In this document: piece by piece, positions 22,812 through 34,512 of the stretch
Position numbering within the stretch: position 1 is the stretch's first letter
Layout of the letters: each line of letters starts with the position of its first letter
Source of the DNA: Corella eumyota
Lineage: Eukaryota; Chordata; Ascidiacea; Phlebobranchia; Corellidae
Assembly: GCA_963082875.1 (NCBI GenBank)
Contig: OY720102.1
Span: 12,436,990 to 12,500,989 of the forward strand
Length of the DNA stretch: 64,000 bases
Reading direction: 5' to 3'
Program-made: the position numbers and the translations under genes
Notes under the pieces: generated by a model
What the model saw: the letters and a program-made list of their open reading frames with translations, nothing else
Databases searched by the model: none
Told to the model about the DNA's origin: nothing

Positions 22812-25800
22812 ATGTACACCAATGATGCCAACCAGAATTCTAGGCCAAGGAGCATGGTACGCTGTTATAAATTTTGTTAATTTGATAAAGACCCTCAATG
22901 CAATAATATATATTGTTTCAAGTTTGTTTCAACGCTTGCTGCAGCTGCTGAAGAAGTTATTCGCTTTGAAACTTTTACGATGACAAAGTTTATAGAACGA
23001 AAAAAGGATGATCATAGATGTGTGGCTTGTTAAATATTATTTTACCTCAACTAGTAGTTATATATTGAAATATTTAACCACACTTATTAAAGTTTTAACC
23101 ACTTAAATTGTGTTTTAGCGAGTGATATGGTTTATTGGGATGAAGAAAATATTCCTTTTAAGCGAATAGAAACTATTCGGAGGGAGTGTCAACATTCGAA
23201 AGATCGAAATAAAGCGAGAAACCTTCGTGCCCAACATGGTCATGTAGTTCCCCAGGTTTGTGGGTTAGAGTTTAATACAACTGTCCTTTATTTAAAATTG
23301 CTACCAATGGTTTATTAATAAGGTTAAGGCAGGCAGAATTTTGTAATGCTTAAATATAAAGTTTGGGCAAAATCGGGTGCCAGTTTATAGTTGAAGAGTC
23401 AATCAGTCAAACTGTAGTAATGTTGTATATTTCTTACTGAGTTGATTGGTAATTTTAATTTTTAGTTAGCAGATCACTTTGAAAAAAAAGCAACTTGTGC
23501 CTTCAGGGAACAAAAAAGTTTAACTGTACTGCTAGGCTTACCATATCAAAAATAGTCAGATTTTCAGAATATCAGGTTTTATTAATAATTAAGATAAGTT
23601 AACTATTTAAAATAGTTCTGATCGCAATTTAAGAGTTTAAAGTAGGGTTTATGATTTAATGTTTTTAAAGTATGTACATACTATACATTTGCCATTTTAT
23701 TTATTTATTAACACTTTTTAACATCAAATCAAGCCCTTAATGAAACTGATTCTAAAAATAAAAAAAGAGCTGCCAGTGTAGATATCAGGAAAAAATTAAA
23801 GTTTCAGAATTACTTTGGCATGGTAGTTTACAAAATTAAGTTTCCACAAGACGAGGACCATAGTGGACATGTTATTGGAAAGGTTATTATTTTGTCTTAA
23901 TCAATGTATTGTGTAAAACTTTTAAATTAAATATTTAAATTATATATGTATATTTATATATTATTATATTACTTAGTTTTTCCAAATTTTAATAGCACAC
24001 CCATTTATAACGCCACATAATATTGTAAATAGCATAAACCCTTAGTAAATAAGTTTAATTTATAATAGTTGTATTTTCATTTAAGGCACATTCTCTTGCA
24101 TTATAACTTCTAATTTTTTTACAGGACGCAGGATATATGCAAATGGTGGACAAACAAATTATTGCTAAAATTGGAAAATTGGTTGATGACGGTGTAAGCA
24201 ATGTAAGAGAATTACAAAGAGCGGTTAATTTTTATGTGAAGCATGACCTATTTAAAGATAAAGAGGTTCCCATTTCTACGAATCGCCGATTTTTCCCGAC
24301 CACAAGAGATTTAGCAAATCATTTTTATAAAGCATTTGTACAAAGAAAGCTCTCAAAATTTGATCAAACAAATGTAAAACTTTTAATTGATGAATGGAAA
24401 AAGTCATATGGTACTGATGACAATGTTTTGTATCGACCCTATGTCGCAGATGGAAGGGGACCAACTAGTGAAAAAAATGATGTTGAATTGGATAAAATCC
24501 CTATTATCAAAAGTAGGCAGTCACTACTATTTGTTCACCAATTTTCATGGCAAAAACGACTGCTTGAACGATATGGTCAAGAGATGTGTCTTTTAGATGC
24601 TACTTACAAAACTTCAAAATATGCTCTTCCCTTATTTTTTCTTTGTGTTAAGACTAACGTTAACTATCAGGTTGTTGGATCATTCATTATACAAATGAAA
24701 CAGCTGATGATATTCAAGAGGCTCTTAAAGTTTTGCAAAAATGGTGTCCCAAGTGGAATCCTTCTTTTTTTATGACAGATAAGTGCGATGCTGAAATAAA
24801 TGCAATTGAAGCTACATTTAAAGGTGTATATTTTATAAATAATTAAAATGTTAGATACCAAGATTATTTCGTAAGTTTAAAAAAAATATTTATTTGGTTG
24901 TTAGTTTATTTATTTTTTTTCATATATATTTTTAAACAGGCTGCCGGGTTCTTGTATGTGATTTTCACCGTGAACAGGCATGGGAGAGATGGGTAAAAAA
25001 AGGTGAAAATGGTGTTGGAGATAAAGAAAAACGGCAACTTGTGTTAAATTTATTGCGATCCATTGCTTCAGCTGATACAGAGGAAATGTTTAGCAATGCC
25101 CTTCATGACCTGCACTGCAGTGAAATTTGGAGAGAAAACAACAAATTCAAAAACTACTTTAATAATATCTGGGAACCTACAAAGGAAGTATGTTTAAGTT
25201 GTAATAACAAATTAACATGGATTTTGTTAATGACAAATATTTAACTTATGTGTATTTGTAGCGTTGGGCTTGGTTGTTCAGGAAAGGAAAGCTTCATGTT
25301 ATAATTAACACCAATAATGGAGTAGAACGACAAAATAGAACTTTAAAGGAGTGTCATATTCGGTTCCGCGCTGACAAATCTTTGTCCAGTGTTATAACAG
25401 TATTACATGAGGAATTTTTGCCAGAAAATCTAAAACGGTGGAAATAGTTTTTTAATCTAGTTCTAAATTATACTGTAGAATCAATTGTAATAAGCCTATT
25501 ACAATCAATTCTAAGTTCAAGCTAGTTTAATGTCATTGACCGGACACGTACAACAATTATTCTCGTTACAACGGGCGTCAACTTCAAACAATGCACTCTA
25601 AAATCGCCCTTAACGAGAATTAGCCACGTAACCTGTCGTAGAAGGCCAGCGGCTTTACAACGAACGAACTTTTATTGCCTTTCGGTTGTGCTATAAAAAC
25701 TGGAACAATTTAAACATTCTTCACCAATCTACCGATAGTTGGTCATCGTTACATCGTCGGGCCAATCTAGCGATAGTTGGCCACCGTCGCATCTCGCAAT

Positions 25801-28265
25801 AACTGGACCTACAAACCGTACTTTAACTTTAACGTCAGTCTAGCAATCTAGCTGATCTTGTAATACAACTTTTAATCAAACAGTGTAAGTGTTTTGCCGA
25901 ATTATAATAAAAGTATTACTGTTAACGTCTTGTCGTTTATAACTAAAACCTAAACAAAATACCAAACCAAATATAATCATAATAAAATGAGTCGGTAAAC
26001 GGAGTCAAGCCAAATTAAACAGTTAAACCGAATAACCAACCAAAATAACTACAACAATATAATCTAGTAACTCTACAAATGGCGATTTCCCGGCGTGATT
26101 AAAGGTTAATAATATAGTTGTAGAGTGCTATAATTAACCTCGAATACGCAAACCTTTCGATATTTCAAACCTTCCGATACTTTAAACCTTTCGATATTTT
26201 TAACCTTTCGAATTACGATATAGAATAAAATACCTTAATAAAAGTGTTATATAATTAGTTTGATGCGCGCACAAATAAAATATAACTAGCAACTGCCTAA
26301 GGCTATTACGTCATTTTAACAAAGCGCAGCAAATAAACGTTTTATAGCGCAAAAATAAAACAAACGCCAAAACCTACATTTTGTAGGAAGCGTAACAACT
26401 TTGTTTTTAGATAATCCGAGACAACATAAACCCTTATTTCTGGCACAACAAATCTTTAAAGTTTCTCATATTTTCTCGAACATTGGCGATGCAAACAGAA
26501 GTGGTGAACAAGGGGCATACGCACTCATCCAGACTTCCAAACGGGCTACGATTTTTTGACTGCAACTATTTCTTGCCTGTAAGCCGACATTTGACTCGTC
26601 CATGTCTACAAAGCCCACAGATGGCTCGTCTACTTTAACGCCCAAGCTGGCTCAACTACGCCCACAGAGGCTCATTCATCGTCCCTTTTCAATGTCACTT
26701 GTCGCAAGCAAGCCCACGACACAGCTCAAGAATAAGGAAGATCGCAACATGTCAACCAGTTCACTCCTCAATTTCCATTTGCTTTTCCGAAGACGATATT
26801 GATTCTGCCGAATTTTCATATGCCAGGAATGCACAACTTTTTCCAAGGGGAGGTGATGTAGAATCAATTGTAATAAGCCTATTACAATCAATTCTAAGTT
26901 CAAGCTAGTTTAATGTCATTGACCGGACACGTACAACAATTATTCTCGTTACAACGGGCGTCAACTTCAAACAATGCACTCTAAAATCGCCCTTAACGAG
27001 AATTAGCCACGTAACCTGTCGTAGAAGGCCAGCGGCTTTACAACGAACGAACTTTTATTGCCTTTCGGTTGTGCTATAAAAACTGGAACAATTTAAACAT
27101 TCTTCACCAATCTACCGATAGTTGGTCATCGTTACATCGTCGGGCCAATCTAGCGATAGTTGGCCACCGTCGCATCTCGCAATAACTGGACCTACAAACC
27201 GTACTTTAACTTTAACGTCAGTCTAGCAATCTAGCTGATCTTGTAATACAACTTTTAATCAAACAGTGTAAGTGTTTTGCCGAATTATAATAAAAGTATT
27301 ACTGTTAACGTCTTGTCGTTTATAACTAAAACCTAAACAAAATACCAAACCAAATATAATCATAATAAAATGAGTCGGTAAACGGAGTCAAGCCAAATTA
27401 AACAGTTAAACCGAATAACCAACCAAAATAACTACAACAATATAATCTAGTAACTCTACAATACTTATATATTTTTTAGTCATTTTAATGTTTAATTTCA
27501 TTGGAGCTAAAGTAAATTGACAAATTTTTAGGGCCAATAAGACCTGTTTTTTGCTTTAAATACTAATTTAAATAAGTTAAATAAAAACAATCCTTTTTAA
27601 GGCATCTAGGACTATTTTAAATTAAAAACACAGTTTTATTTTCTTTTTATTTTAGATACAAAAACGGCAATATTGTTGCATCCAGCAACTACAGGCAATA
27701 CAATGATTTTGTGCCAACCTATTTGCGAGACAGACCGCATGATGTTATTAGACACTGCATGCGTAGGATAACATCTGCAGCTGAGGTTACTCTGAAATCA
27801 ATAACCAAAAAGGAAGATTTGTACTTTGTGGACAGCGCAACCACAAAAGAAATTTATACGATTTCAATTAAGAAATTTCCTAAATGTACATGTCAAGACT
27901 TTCAAAGACACTTTTTACCATGCAAACATATGTTTAGCATTTTTGAAAAATTTTCTGATGTATCGTGGAATAGTTTACCATCATGGTACATAAATTCATC
28001 CTCCATGACTCTGGATCCTTGCATTGTTGATCCTACCACCCCAGATACCCAATCAGTAAGTGAAATAGACCAAAAGATACCAACTCTTTTTAAACCTTTT
28101 TGTGTAAAACCAAGTTCACAAAATTTTAATAACTTAAATGCCACACCACAACAGATTACTAAATCTAAAAAATCTAAACGTGGAACCCTAACCAGAATCT
28201 CTGAAGCCTTAACAACTATACGAGATTTATCATTTGATGTCATTTCAGAGGAAGCCTTAATGTGA
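22812..28265 (+). CDS. MULE-type transposase with SWIM zinc finger
   Basis: Eight exons fit in phase: 22812-22856, 22923-23019, 23119-23259, 23734-23882, 24125-24823, 24940-25187, 25262-25437 and 27656-28265, about 720 residues. It resembles the transposon-derived proteins annotated in animals as calcium-responsive transcription factor-like. The MULE DDE triad is visible: Asp in LLDATYKT (about 24596), Asp in FMTDKCD (about 24778) and Glu in NNGVERQN (about 25323). A C-terminal SWIM zinc finger follows, CTCQDFQRHFLPCKH. Exon 5 contains one apparent single-base loss in an A run (24694-24696), which shifts the frame before the second Asp; all other junctions are clean. The intron between exons 7 and 8 holds the LTR element, so that insertion need not disrupt the protein. 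The first exons are assigned by phase and weak similarity only. Confidence 0.82.
25474..27460. mobile_element. Short non-autonomous LTR retrotransposon (TRIM-like), LTRs at both ends
   Basis: Direct LTRs of 604 bp (25474-26077 and 26857-27460) begin TGTAGAATC and end CTCTACA. No difference between them was noticed by eye, so the insertion is very young. A 4-bp target duplication, ATAC, flanks it. The 779-bp internal part has a likely primer-binding region just after the left LTR (TGGCGATTTCCCGG) and a purine-rich tract (AAGGGGAGGTGA) just before the right LTR, but no gag or pol. It looks whole for a non-autonomous element and would depend on a relative for its proteins. A solo LTR of the family is at 51637. 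Confidence 0.93.
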
Positions 28266-28610
28266 CTCGCTTTAGTCGAGTTTTTCTTTCCAGTTAATGT
28301 GACTCGCTTTAGTCGAGTTTTTCTTTCAAGTTAATGTGACTCGCTTCAGTCGAGTTTTTCTTTCAAGTTAATGTGACTCGCTTTAGTCGAGTTTTTCTTT
28401 CAAGTTAATGTGACTCGCTTTAGTCGAGTTTTTCTTTCAAGTTAATGTGATTCGCTTTAGTCGAGTTTTTCTTTCAAGTTAATGTGACTCGCTTTAGTCG
28501 AGTTTTTCTTTCAAGTTAATGTGACTCGCTTTAGTCAAGTTTTTCTTTCAATTTATTGTGACTCGCTTTAGTCGAGTTTTTCTTTTAAGTTATTGTGACT
28601 TACTTCTTTT
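28257..28610 (+). repeat. 37-bp minisatellite over the transposase stop codon
   Basis: About nine and a half copies of a 37-bp unit, TTAATGTGACTCGCTTTAGT followed by CGAGTTTTTCTTTCAAG. The first copy contains the last codons and the TGA of the transposase. ACTCG...CGAGT can pair as a short stem before a T run. The last copies are the most diverged. Confidence 0.92.
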
Positions 28611-29059
28611 TTGGGCACAAAAATTTTGTTCAAAATGTTGATTTTATTGGCTGTGTTTTATAATGGTTTTGTTGACTGTCTGTCTATCTGTTTTGGAATT
28701 CATTACATAATTCTTCACATAATTTTTTTTGCGTTAAAAGATGTTAACTATGCTGTTTTTTGTTCATAAAATTGAGAATTTGTTGTTAATTTTAAGTTTT
28801 TGTTTTGCAGATTTATTTAATCTAAAAATTAAAAAAAAAAAATTATTTTAATAAAAAAATTAATTTTTTGGATTGTAACAATATCACAATCAACACGGGT
28901 GGGGGGGGTTACACAAATAACTACTACAGCGGGTGAGTAAACATTTATATTTACCGAGATGTAATATTGCTTGCTAAATTTTATTAATAATTTTAGTATT
29001 TAACCTATGTACCATATTTTGTGTTCATTTATTTTAAATTAAATGCAATTTATGCAGAA
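28611..29059. other. AT-rich spacer inside the MULE-type element
   Basis: No gene seen. A G8 run follows CACGGGT at about 28905, and CAGCGGGTGAGT (28928-28939) matches a strong splice donor. Confidence 0.4.
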
Positions 29060-29430
29060 ATGCCAACAACAACAACAACAAGAGTAACAAAAACACATAT
29101 AGAGGTGGTGTCCGAAAGGGAAATGGGGCGAAACGGGGAAGGCGCGCCAAAAAAGTGGATGCCCGCAGTATTATCTCTGCCGCGAAGTATAATTTAGTCA
29201 ATATTATATAATTAACTATGACTAAAGATAATCCTGATCATTTTTTTGCTTAACTGTTAAAATCTTATGCAAGTAATTTAAACTTCTAATGTAGATATTT
29301 TACAGAGAACAAAAAAGTGCTAGCCTGGAGCCAAACAGCTCCATCCTCTCCATTAGATCAGAGAGGTTCCAGGCTAGCCAACCTCTTCGGTCGGTATCAA
29401 GGGTCTCCCTTCGTCGCGGCGGAACAATAA
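29060..29430 (+). CDS. Possible small two-exon gene in a GC-rich island
   Basis: 29060-29186 and 29306-29430 join in phase across GTATAA and TTTTACAG to give 83 residues. They start MPTTTTTRVTK and end with SPFVAAEQ; the second exon reads VLAWSQTAPSSPLDQRGSRL. The ATG follows an acceptor-like TTTATGCAG, and a strong donor consensus lies upstream at 28932. No family is recognised. The base composition is far richer in GC than anything else here, so open frames are expected by chance; a longer 131-codon frame and a minus-strand 114-codon frame overlap it. It may be a second gene of the surrounding transposon, a gene fragment carried by it, or nothing. Confidence 0.3.
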
Positions 29431-29688
29431 CATCTTCCCGCGACGGAGAGAAGTCCCTGGCCGGAGAGGCAGCGGCAGAGGCGGGCATCCACCAGGAAGG
29501 CGTGCCTTCTTTTTCGACACCAAGGCCCATTCGGACACCACCTAAAAATAACAATAAAATTATTTCGGCCCCAATTACCCCCAACCCCCCCCCACCTTCT
29601 TCCCCATTACCAACAAAACAATCCTTATATCCCCCTTCCACCCCCTTAAATTTACCCCATTTCTTATACTCTTGTTGTTGTTGTTGTT
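29065..29688. repeat. GC-rich segment bounded by a perfect 22-bp inverted repeat
   Basis: Left: (AAC)5 then AAGAGTA at 29065-29086. Right: its exact complement at 29667-29688. Chance pairing of AAC runs is possible, but the shared unique AAGAGTA makes a captured or inserted unit more likely. It ends 13 bp before the ISL2EU-like element. Confidence 0.6.
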
Positions 29689-29820
29689 AAAAATTAAAAA
29701 TGGGGTTGATTCATGTACGCGTTTACCGCTAATGGCGCTAGACCTCGGTCCTACGGTTTATAGTTACGAGCGACGCCAAAGGTAAAACATATATTTATTT
29801 AATATCATAACTTTTAAAAA

Positions 29821-31743
29821 ATGAATTATGAAGAGAAAACGGTTGCCGAGTTAAAAATACAATTGGCCAAGCGGGGAGCTAAAGTCACGGGAAGAAAAAT
29901 CGATTTGATTAATAGGTTAGTTATGAAACAAATTATCTAGCCCAGCTAGCTTAGCTACTAAAAGGCCGATCTTAATAAGCCCACCATCAACTTCGTGCTT
30001 TCCAAATTTGATATATTTTCAAGTTTCTAATTATTTCTTTAATGTTACATTTAACCACTAAACGCCAATATTTATACGAAATATTCAACATTTTAGACTT
30101 AAAGACTATGACCGTAACAACAACTTTTCTGTGGAAGTTACCATTCCAAAAAACTTGATTGTTAGCTGGCCCACAGAACCTTTCAGAAGTCTGTGTGTGT
30201 TGGATCGCCATATAATTCCACAAATAAAACATTCATTTACCAAAGCCTATTTTGTATACCGAGGTGCTTTAGACAGCACAAGTAACAGTGATCTGAAATC
30301 ACTACAAAAGGGAAAGCTGCTACTAGAAAGTAAAAGCATAAAAGTATGCAGTATATTTTATACACAGCAATCAGTTTATTCTAGTGGGTTAATTCAGGCT
30401 GCAATGAAAAAAAATGTTACTTATTGCTATAAAATTAAAATAAGTGAGTCAGGAGAAATAGAAAACACTGATTGTGATTGCCCAGCAGGTCAGGGTCCAC
30501 ATGGTACATGTAAACATGTTGCAGCTGTATTGTTGATGCTAGTTGACTTTGTGGATACTGGTATCATTAATATAGCAAAATCATGTACAGCAGCATTGCA
30601 AAAATTTCACCATCCAACCAGCAAACACGAAGGTAAAAAAACTACAAGTTAAGAATAGAAACATATATTAGTAGTTAAAACAACTTGGTTTAACAAAAAG
30701 ATCAGAATATTAAAAAAAACACGATATATATTCTATATCTTAATAGTAATAAATCATGTCTATTAAGGTGCACCAATAGCTGCTGAAAATTTACCTGGGT
30801 CTGGATCACCATCCTTAGATGATCCAAGGCCAATGCAGTATCGCAACTCTGGCGGATATTGTGACATGGTCAGAAGTAGCGTAATAGCCTATTGTGCTTC
30901 AACCTCCAAGAGTTTAACCATGAGATATCTTTATGAAAAAGCAGATTTAGCAACAGCACAGCTAGACCATGACTACTTTTCTCAGCCATTTGTTGAATTT
31001 TGGGTAGAAGATATGCTTAAGGTAAAATAGTGAAGTAAGAAATTTTCAATTATTAGAAAATATTACATTTAGTAATATATATTTAAATGTAGGTTAGTGA
31101 AGAACAAGCACAATTAATAGAAAATAGTACTAAGGCCCAAAGTGACTCTAAACTTTGGAATAAGGAAAGGCAGTGGCGTTTAACTTCTTCACGCTTCGGT
31201 GAAATAATTTCAGCCACTGCCAATAGGGATATGGAAAAATTTTGTGACAGTATGTTTAGTGGAAAAAAAATCTTTAGTTTATCACTTATGCATGGACACC
31301 AATTTGAACCAATTGCCCTACAAAAATTTTGTGAAAAATTCAATGTTGAGGTTAAAAAGTGTGGCTTTAATATTTTTGTTGAGAAACCTTACCTTGGAGT
31401 TAGTCCCGATGGTAAAATTGATGATGCCACTTTAATAGAGGTAAAGTGTCCTTACACTGGAAGAGAGTCCAGGATTGTTCCAGGAAATTTGTTTCCTTTT
31501 CTAGAATATAAAAATGAAAAAATTACTTTAAAAAAAACACACAAGTATTTTGTTCAAACTCAGGCTCAAATGGCCATTTGTAAGGCTAGGGTTTGTTACT
31601 TTGTTGTGTATACTTTTAAAGATATGTTTATAGAGCTGCTTACTTTTAATGAGAGTTATGTCCTGAACGACATGTTTCCGAAGTTGGAAGAGTTTTACCT
31701 CAAGTATTGGCTCCCTTTTATTGCTAAAAAAATAAGCTGCTAA
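29821..31743 (+). CDS. SAP-SWIM-YqaJ exonuclease-like protein of the ISL2EU-like element
   Basis: Four exons, 29821-29915, 30097-30632, 30768-31021 and 31093-31743, keep phase throughout and give 511 residues with no break. Order: an N-terminal SAP-like DNA-binding motif (VAELKIQLAKRGAKVTGRK, residues about 8-26); a SWIM zinc finger near residues 158-175 (CDCPAG...GTCKH); then a YqaJ-type, lambda-exonuclease-fold nuclease from about residue 318. The nuclease has RLTSSRFGEI, the metal ligands Asp401 (SPDG) and Glu411-x-Lys413 (IEVKCP), and a Gln-rich helix (VQTQAQM). YqaJ nucleases process DNA ends in phages. In the transposon its role is unknown, possibly end resection or recombination during transposition. 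It ends 200 bp from the convergent transposase gene. Confidence 0.9.
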
Positions 31744-31941
31744 AATTTAAAAAAAAAGAAAAAATCTAAAAAAAAATTTTTTTTCGTTAATTTGTATTAT
31801 AATACAAAATAATTTTGTTTTAAAACAAGGAATAAAAACAAAACATTAATTCGACTTAAAATATTATAAATATAACTAAATATAAATGATAAATTTATTA
31901 AAACAAGAAAGTTTAAAAATAACTATTATATTTATATCCAA

Positions 31942-33354
31942 TTAAGTAACAATAGATGTACGAAAATTTGCTAACATAAAACACAAAAATATTATTCTCG
32001 ATCCAAGTGGGACCAATTGATGAGACAGAGTGCAATTAAGGATTTTGTAAGTTTTGCTTAATCCAATAACCCGTTCGACATGTATGCGGTGTGAAGCAAC
32101 TCTACGATCTTTAACTACATCTTTTGCATCCAACTGATGTTTTCCTTTTAATAATGTAGGAGTATTTACCAGTACATTAAATGTTGCAAATAAGTCTTGG
32201 ACTAAAATTCCTCTATCGGCCATTATGCTGTCTTTTGTATTAAAATATTGATAAGCTTCTTTATATAATGAGGAATCTTCAATGATTTGCCGATCACTAG
32301 CAGAGCCACCAAAAGATGGGCTAACATAACTTACAAGGCCATTGGGAGAAATTCCAATCATTGTTTTGAGCGTATTTTTATTTTTGTAACTCGAAAATGT
32401 TGCTCTTTGAGCAAGAACATGAGATGTTTATCAATTGGTATTTCTGTAGCATCTAATATAACTCGGGTTGTAGGAAAACTATTGCTAAAGCTTTCTGGCA
32501 TATGTTGTTTAATAATTTTTTGAGATGGCCAAATATCTAATTCCTTTAGTTGAAAGTACATAAAATTAACCCACACATTAAATATTCTTGAAACAGTACT
32601 CTCACTAACCTTAAATAAAATAGATAGTTCTCGATTTTCTTTTGCCTGTCTTATTTTTACTAAAGTCAAAAATAGCTGATTTTCAACAGTTAATATTTCA
32701 CATTGATAATTAAGGTGGTATGCTGCAGAGCCCAGACAACAAAAAAATAAAATGAAATGATTGTAGTCATCAAATCCAGTATAGTATTGTAGAGCTCTCT
32801 TATCATCCTTTATTTTATTTATGTTCAGAAGAAGGTCACCAGAAACTAACGTACACTGAGAACTACAATCTACCTTCAAACGTTTATTTGTCCCAACTTC
32901 GCTGTTTAAATTATCTGCCTCAACCACAACCTCATTTGAAACAGTGGGAACAATATCATTACTATTTTTACTTAAGCAATTAGATCTACGCTTTACTGCC
33001 CTTTGTTCTCTTTCATTTATTTCTGTGTCAGCGATAAATATGGATGGTATTGCTGTTTTTTTCAATCTTTTTTTTGTTTGATCTTTACCTAGCATGAAAG
33101 TGAAATGTTAGAACTGTTAATATTAGGGATAGTCCTTGGTAATTTGACTATAACCTACCTGAATATATGTAATCAGAAGCTTTAAAATGGTCCGAACAAA
33201 CAACGTCGTGTTCTCCCGGTATCCACAGTTTTCCTGTGGGAGTTTGGGCACGTTTGATTTTGATTACCCAATCACGTCGTAATGAAGGGTTGTTGGGAAA
33301 CAAATGGCCACCCTTCCTATTTTTACAAAAAGGTACAGCACAATATTGCGGCAT
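31942..33354 (-). CDS. THAP-DDE transposase of the ISL2EU-like element
   Basis: Exon 1 (33159-33354) encodes a THAP zinc finger: MPQYCAVPFC, the FP motif HLFP, W-x-P and CSDHF as the C2CH ligands. The conserved P-S-I-F follows in exon 2 (31942-33088). Next come a helix-turn-helix (LFKVSESTVSRIFNVWV) and a DDE superfamily-4 catalytic core: first Asp in ILDATEIP, then SPSFGGSASDRQI, second Asp in IMADRGIL, Glu in HVERVIGLSK. The frame changes once near 32425, where a single missing C in an AAACCATC-like run would explain it, so as sequenced the protein is split after the first Asp. THAP reads the element ends and the DDE core cuts and joins. Total about 450 residues. Confidence 0.86.
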
Positions 33355-33535
33355 TTTGTAATATTGTTATATATCCTGTATAAGTTAAGTAGAAAAACAC
33401 TTAATTCAATGCGGTGGTAACTAATTTGTATACATATTTCAATATTTAACGTTGTTCATTTGCTTACACTATTATTGTTTAGGACTGATCGCGCGCGTCC
33501 CCTATCGGTTGGTGGTAACCTGGTGAATCAACCCC

Positions 33536-33794
33536 ATTCTACCAAAAACATTTTTTGTGGTTAATGACAAAATACCAACTAATGGAGCTCAGTATTAAAC
33601 TAAAGTTATACCGATACTTACGAATAAAAACGAATTTTTAACTTGTTCAACAGTTAAATCTAGCTATTAAAGGGTCTAAAAGCTTTCAGTTTTGCTTATA
33701 CATCTTTTATCCATCAAAACACGCTATTTTTTTTTACGCAAATTCCATAGTAAAATTTCATCGATTTTTATTGTTACGTAACATTTTCTTGTTT
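33536..33794. other. Right non-coding arm of the MULE-type element
   Basis: AT-rich sequence between the ISL2EU-like insertion and the right terminal repeat. It has no coding frame, and GTTACGTAAC lies just inside the terminal repeat. Confidence 0.6.
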
Positions 33795-33962
33795 ACAAAA
33801 CAGTTACCATGTGACGCAACAGTTACTATTGTTCGACATTTCAGAGTGATGTTATAATTTCTACCCTTTTAACGGAATAACAACCGTTTCCTTGATTTTA
33901 AATCGACACAACAAAAATTAATTTATTAAATTTAGAAAGACGCAAAAAAAGTGTTTATATTT

Positions 33963-34512
33963 TATGTGTGGAAAGGTCGACTTTACGGCCTAACATAAAT
34001 TAACATTTGCTACCCTGACCCAATCTTGAGTTGAATTTGACATTTTGGGATATTATATATTATAATAAACAAATAATTAATCTACTGATGGATTTTGGCC
34101 TAGCGGGGGGTTATACTGTTTTTAAAACCGCTACAGCATGCCAGCAGTGGAAATCAAACCTAGGATATCAGGTTTTACTTTAAAGTTTTGCAACTTGCTA
34201 GCAGTGAGAATTAAACCCAGGACCTTGGGTCTTAACCAATGATGTTACAACATGCCAACATTGAAAAGCAAACCCGAGACCTCAAATCTTACTTAAAGAT
34301 GCTACAACATGTCAGCAGTGATAATCAAACCCAAGATCTTGGGTCTTACTCAAAAATGTTGCAACTAGCTAGCAGTGAAATTTAATCATAAAACTTTAGA
34401 AATTACGTAAGAATGTTGTTACAATTTTCAAGCAATAAAAATCAAATCCAGAATCTAAAATCTTATTAAATAGTAATACACAATGAAAGCAGTAGGGATC
34501 GAACCAAAAGTT
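33963..34512 (-). repeat. SINE-A with an old tandem expansion of the B-box segment
   Basis: 33963-34165 is a diverged minus SINE-A. From 34130 to 34512 a unit of about 60-65 bp is repeated six or so times, each with GCAACATGCCAGCAGTG-like and AATCAAACCCAGGACCT-like motifs. Copies are much more diverged than at 4160-4840. Confidence 0.78.

Larger units (their letters stand above)
29702..33535 (+). mobile_element. ISL2EU/Harbinger-like DNA transposon, 3.8 kb
   Basis: Terminal inverted repeats GGGGTTGATTCA (29702-29713) and TGAATCAACCCC (33524-33535) are flanked by AT on each side, a 2-bp target duplication. Inside are two convergent genes, a SAP-SWIM-YqaJ protein (29821-31743, plus) and a THAP-DDE transposase (31942-33354, minus). 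As far as I recall, an IS5/Harbinger-type transposase paired with a YqaJ nuclease is typical of ISL2EU elements. It is inserted in the right part of the larger MULE-type element. Confidence 0.88.
22236..33866 (+). mobile_element. 11.6-kb MULE-type DNA transposon with two elements nested inside
   Basis: The left terminus 22236-22308 and right terminus 33795-33866 are inverted repeats of 72-73 bp differing by about one base (GGGTAGAAATTATAACATCA... through ...GGTAACTGTTTTGT). Both are flanked by TTTTAAC (22229-22235 and 33867-33873), a 7-bp target duplication; 7-10 bp is usual for MULEs. The body carries a MULE-type transposase gene (22812-28265), a 37-bp minisatellite and a GC-rich island. An LTR element (25474-27460) and an ISL2EU-like transposon (29702-33535) entered later. 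Without them it would be about 5.8 kb. Near-identical termini argue for a recent insertion. Confidence 0.9.

Noticed and set aside
28257-28610. Bacterial-type rho-independent terminators
   Set aside because: The stem and T run are part of a minisatellite unit in a eukaryotic transposon.
29300-29641. 114-codon minus-strand frame in the GC-rich island
   Set aside because: High GC removes stops on both strands. No recognisable motif, and it conflicts with the splice-supported plus-strand reading.
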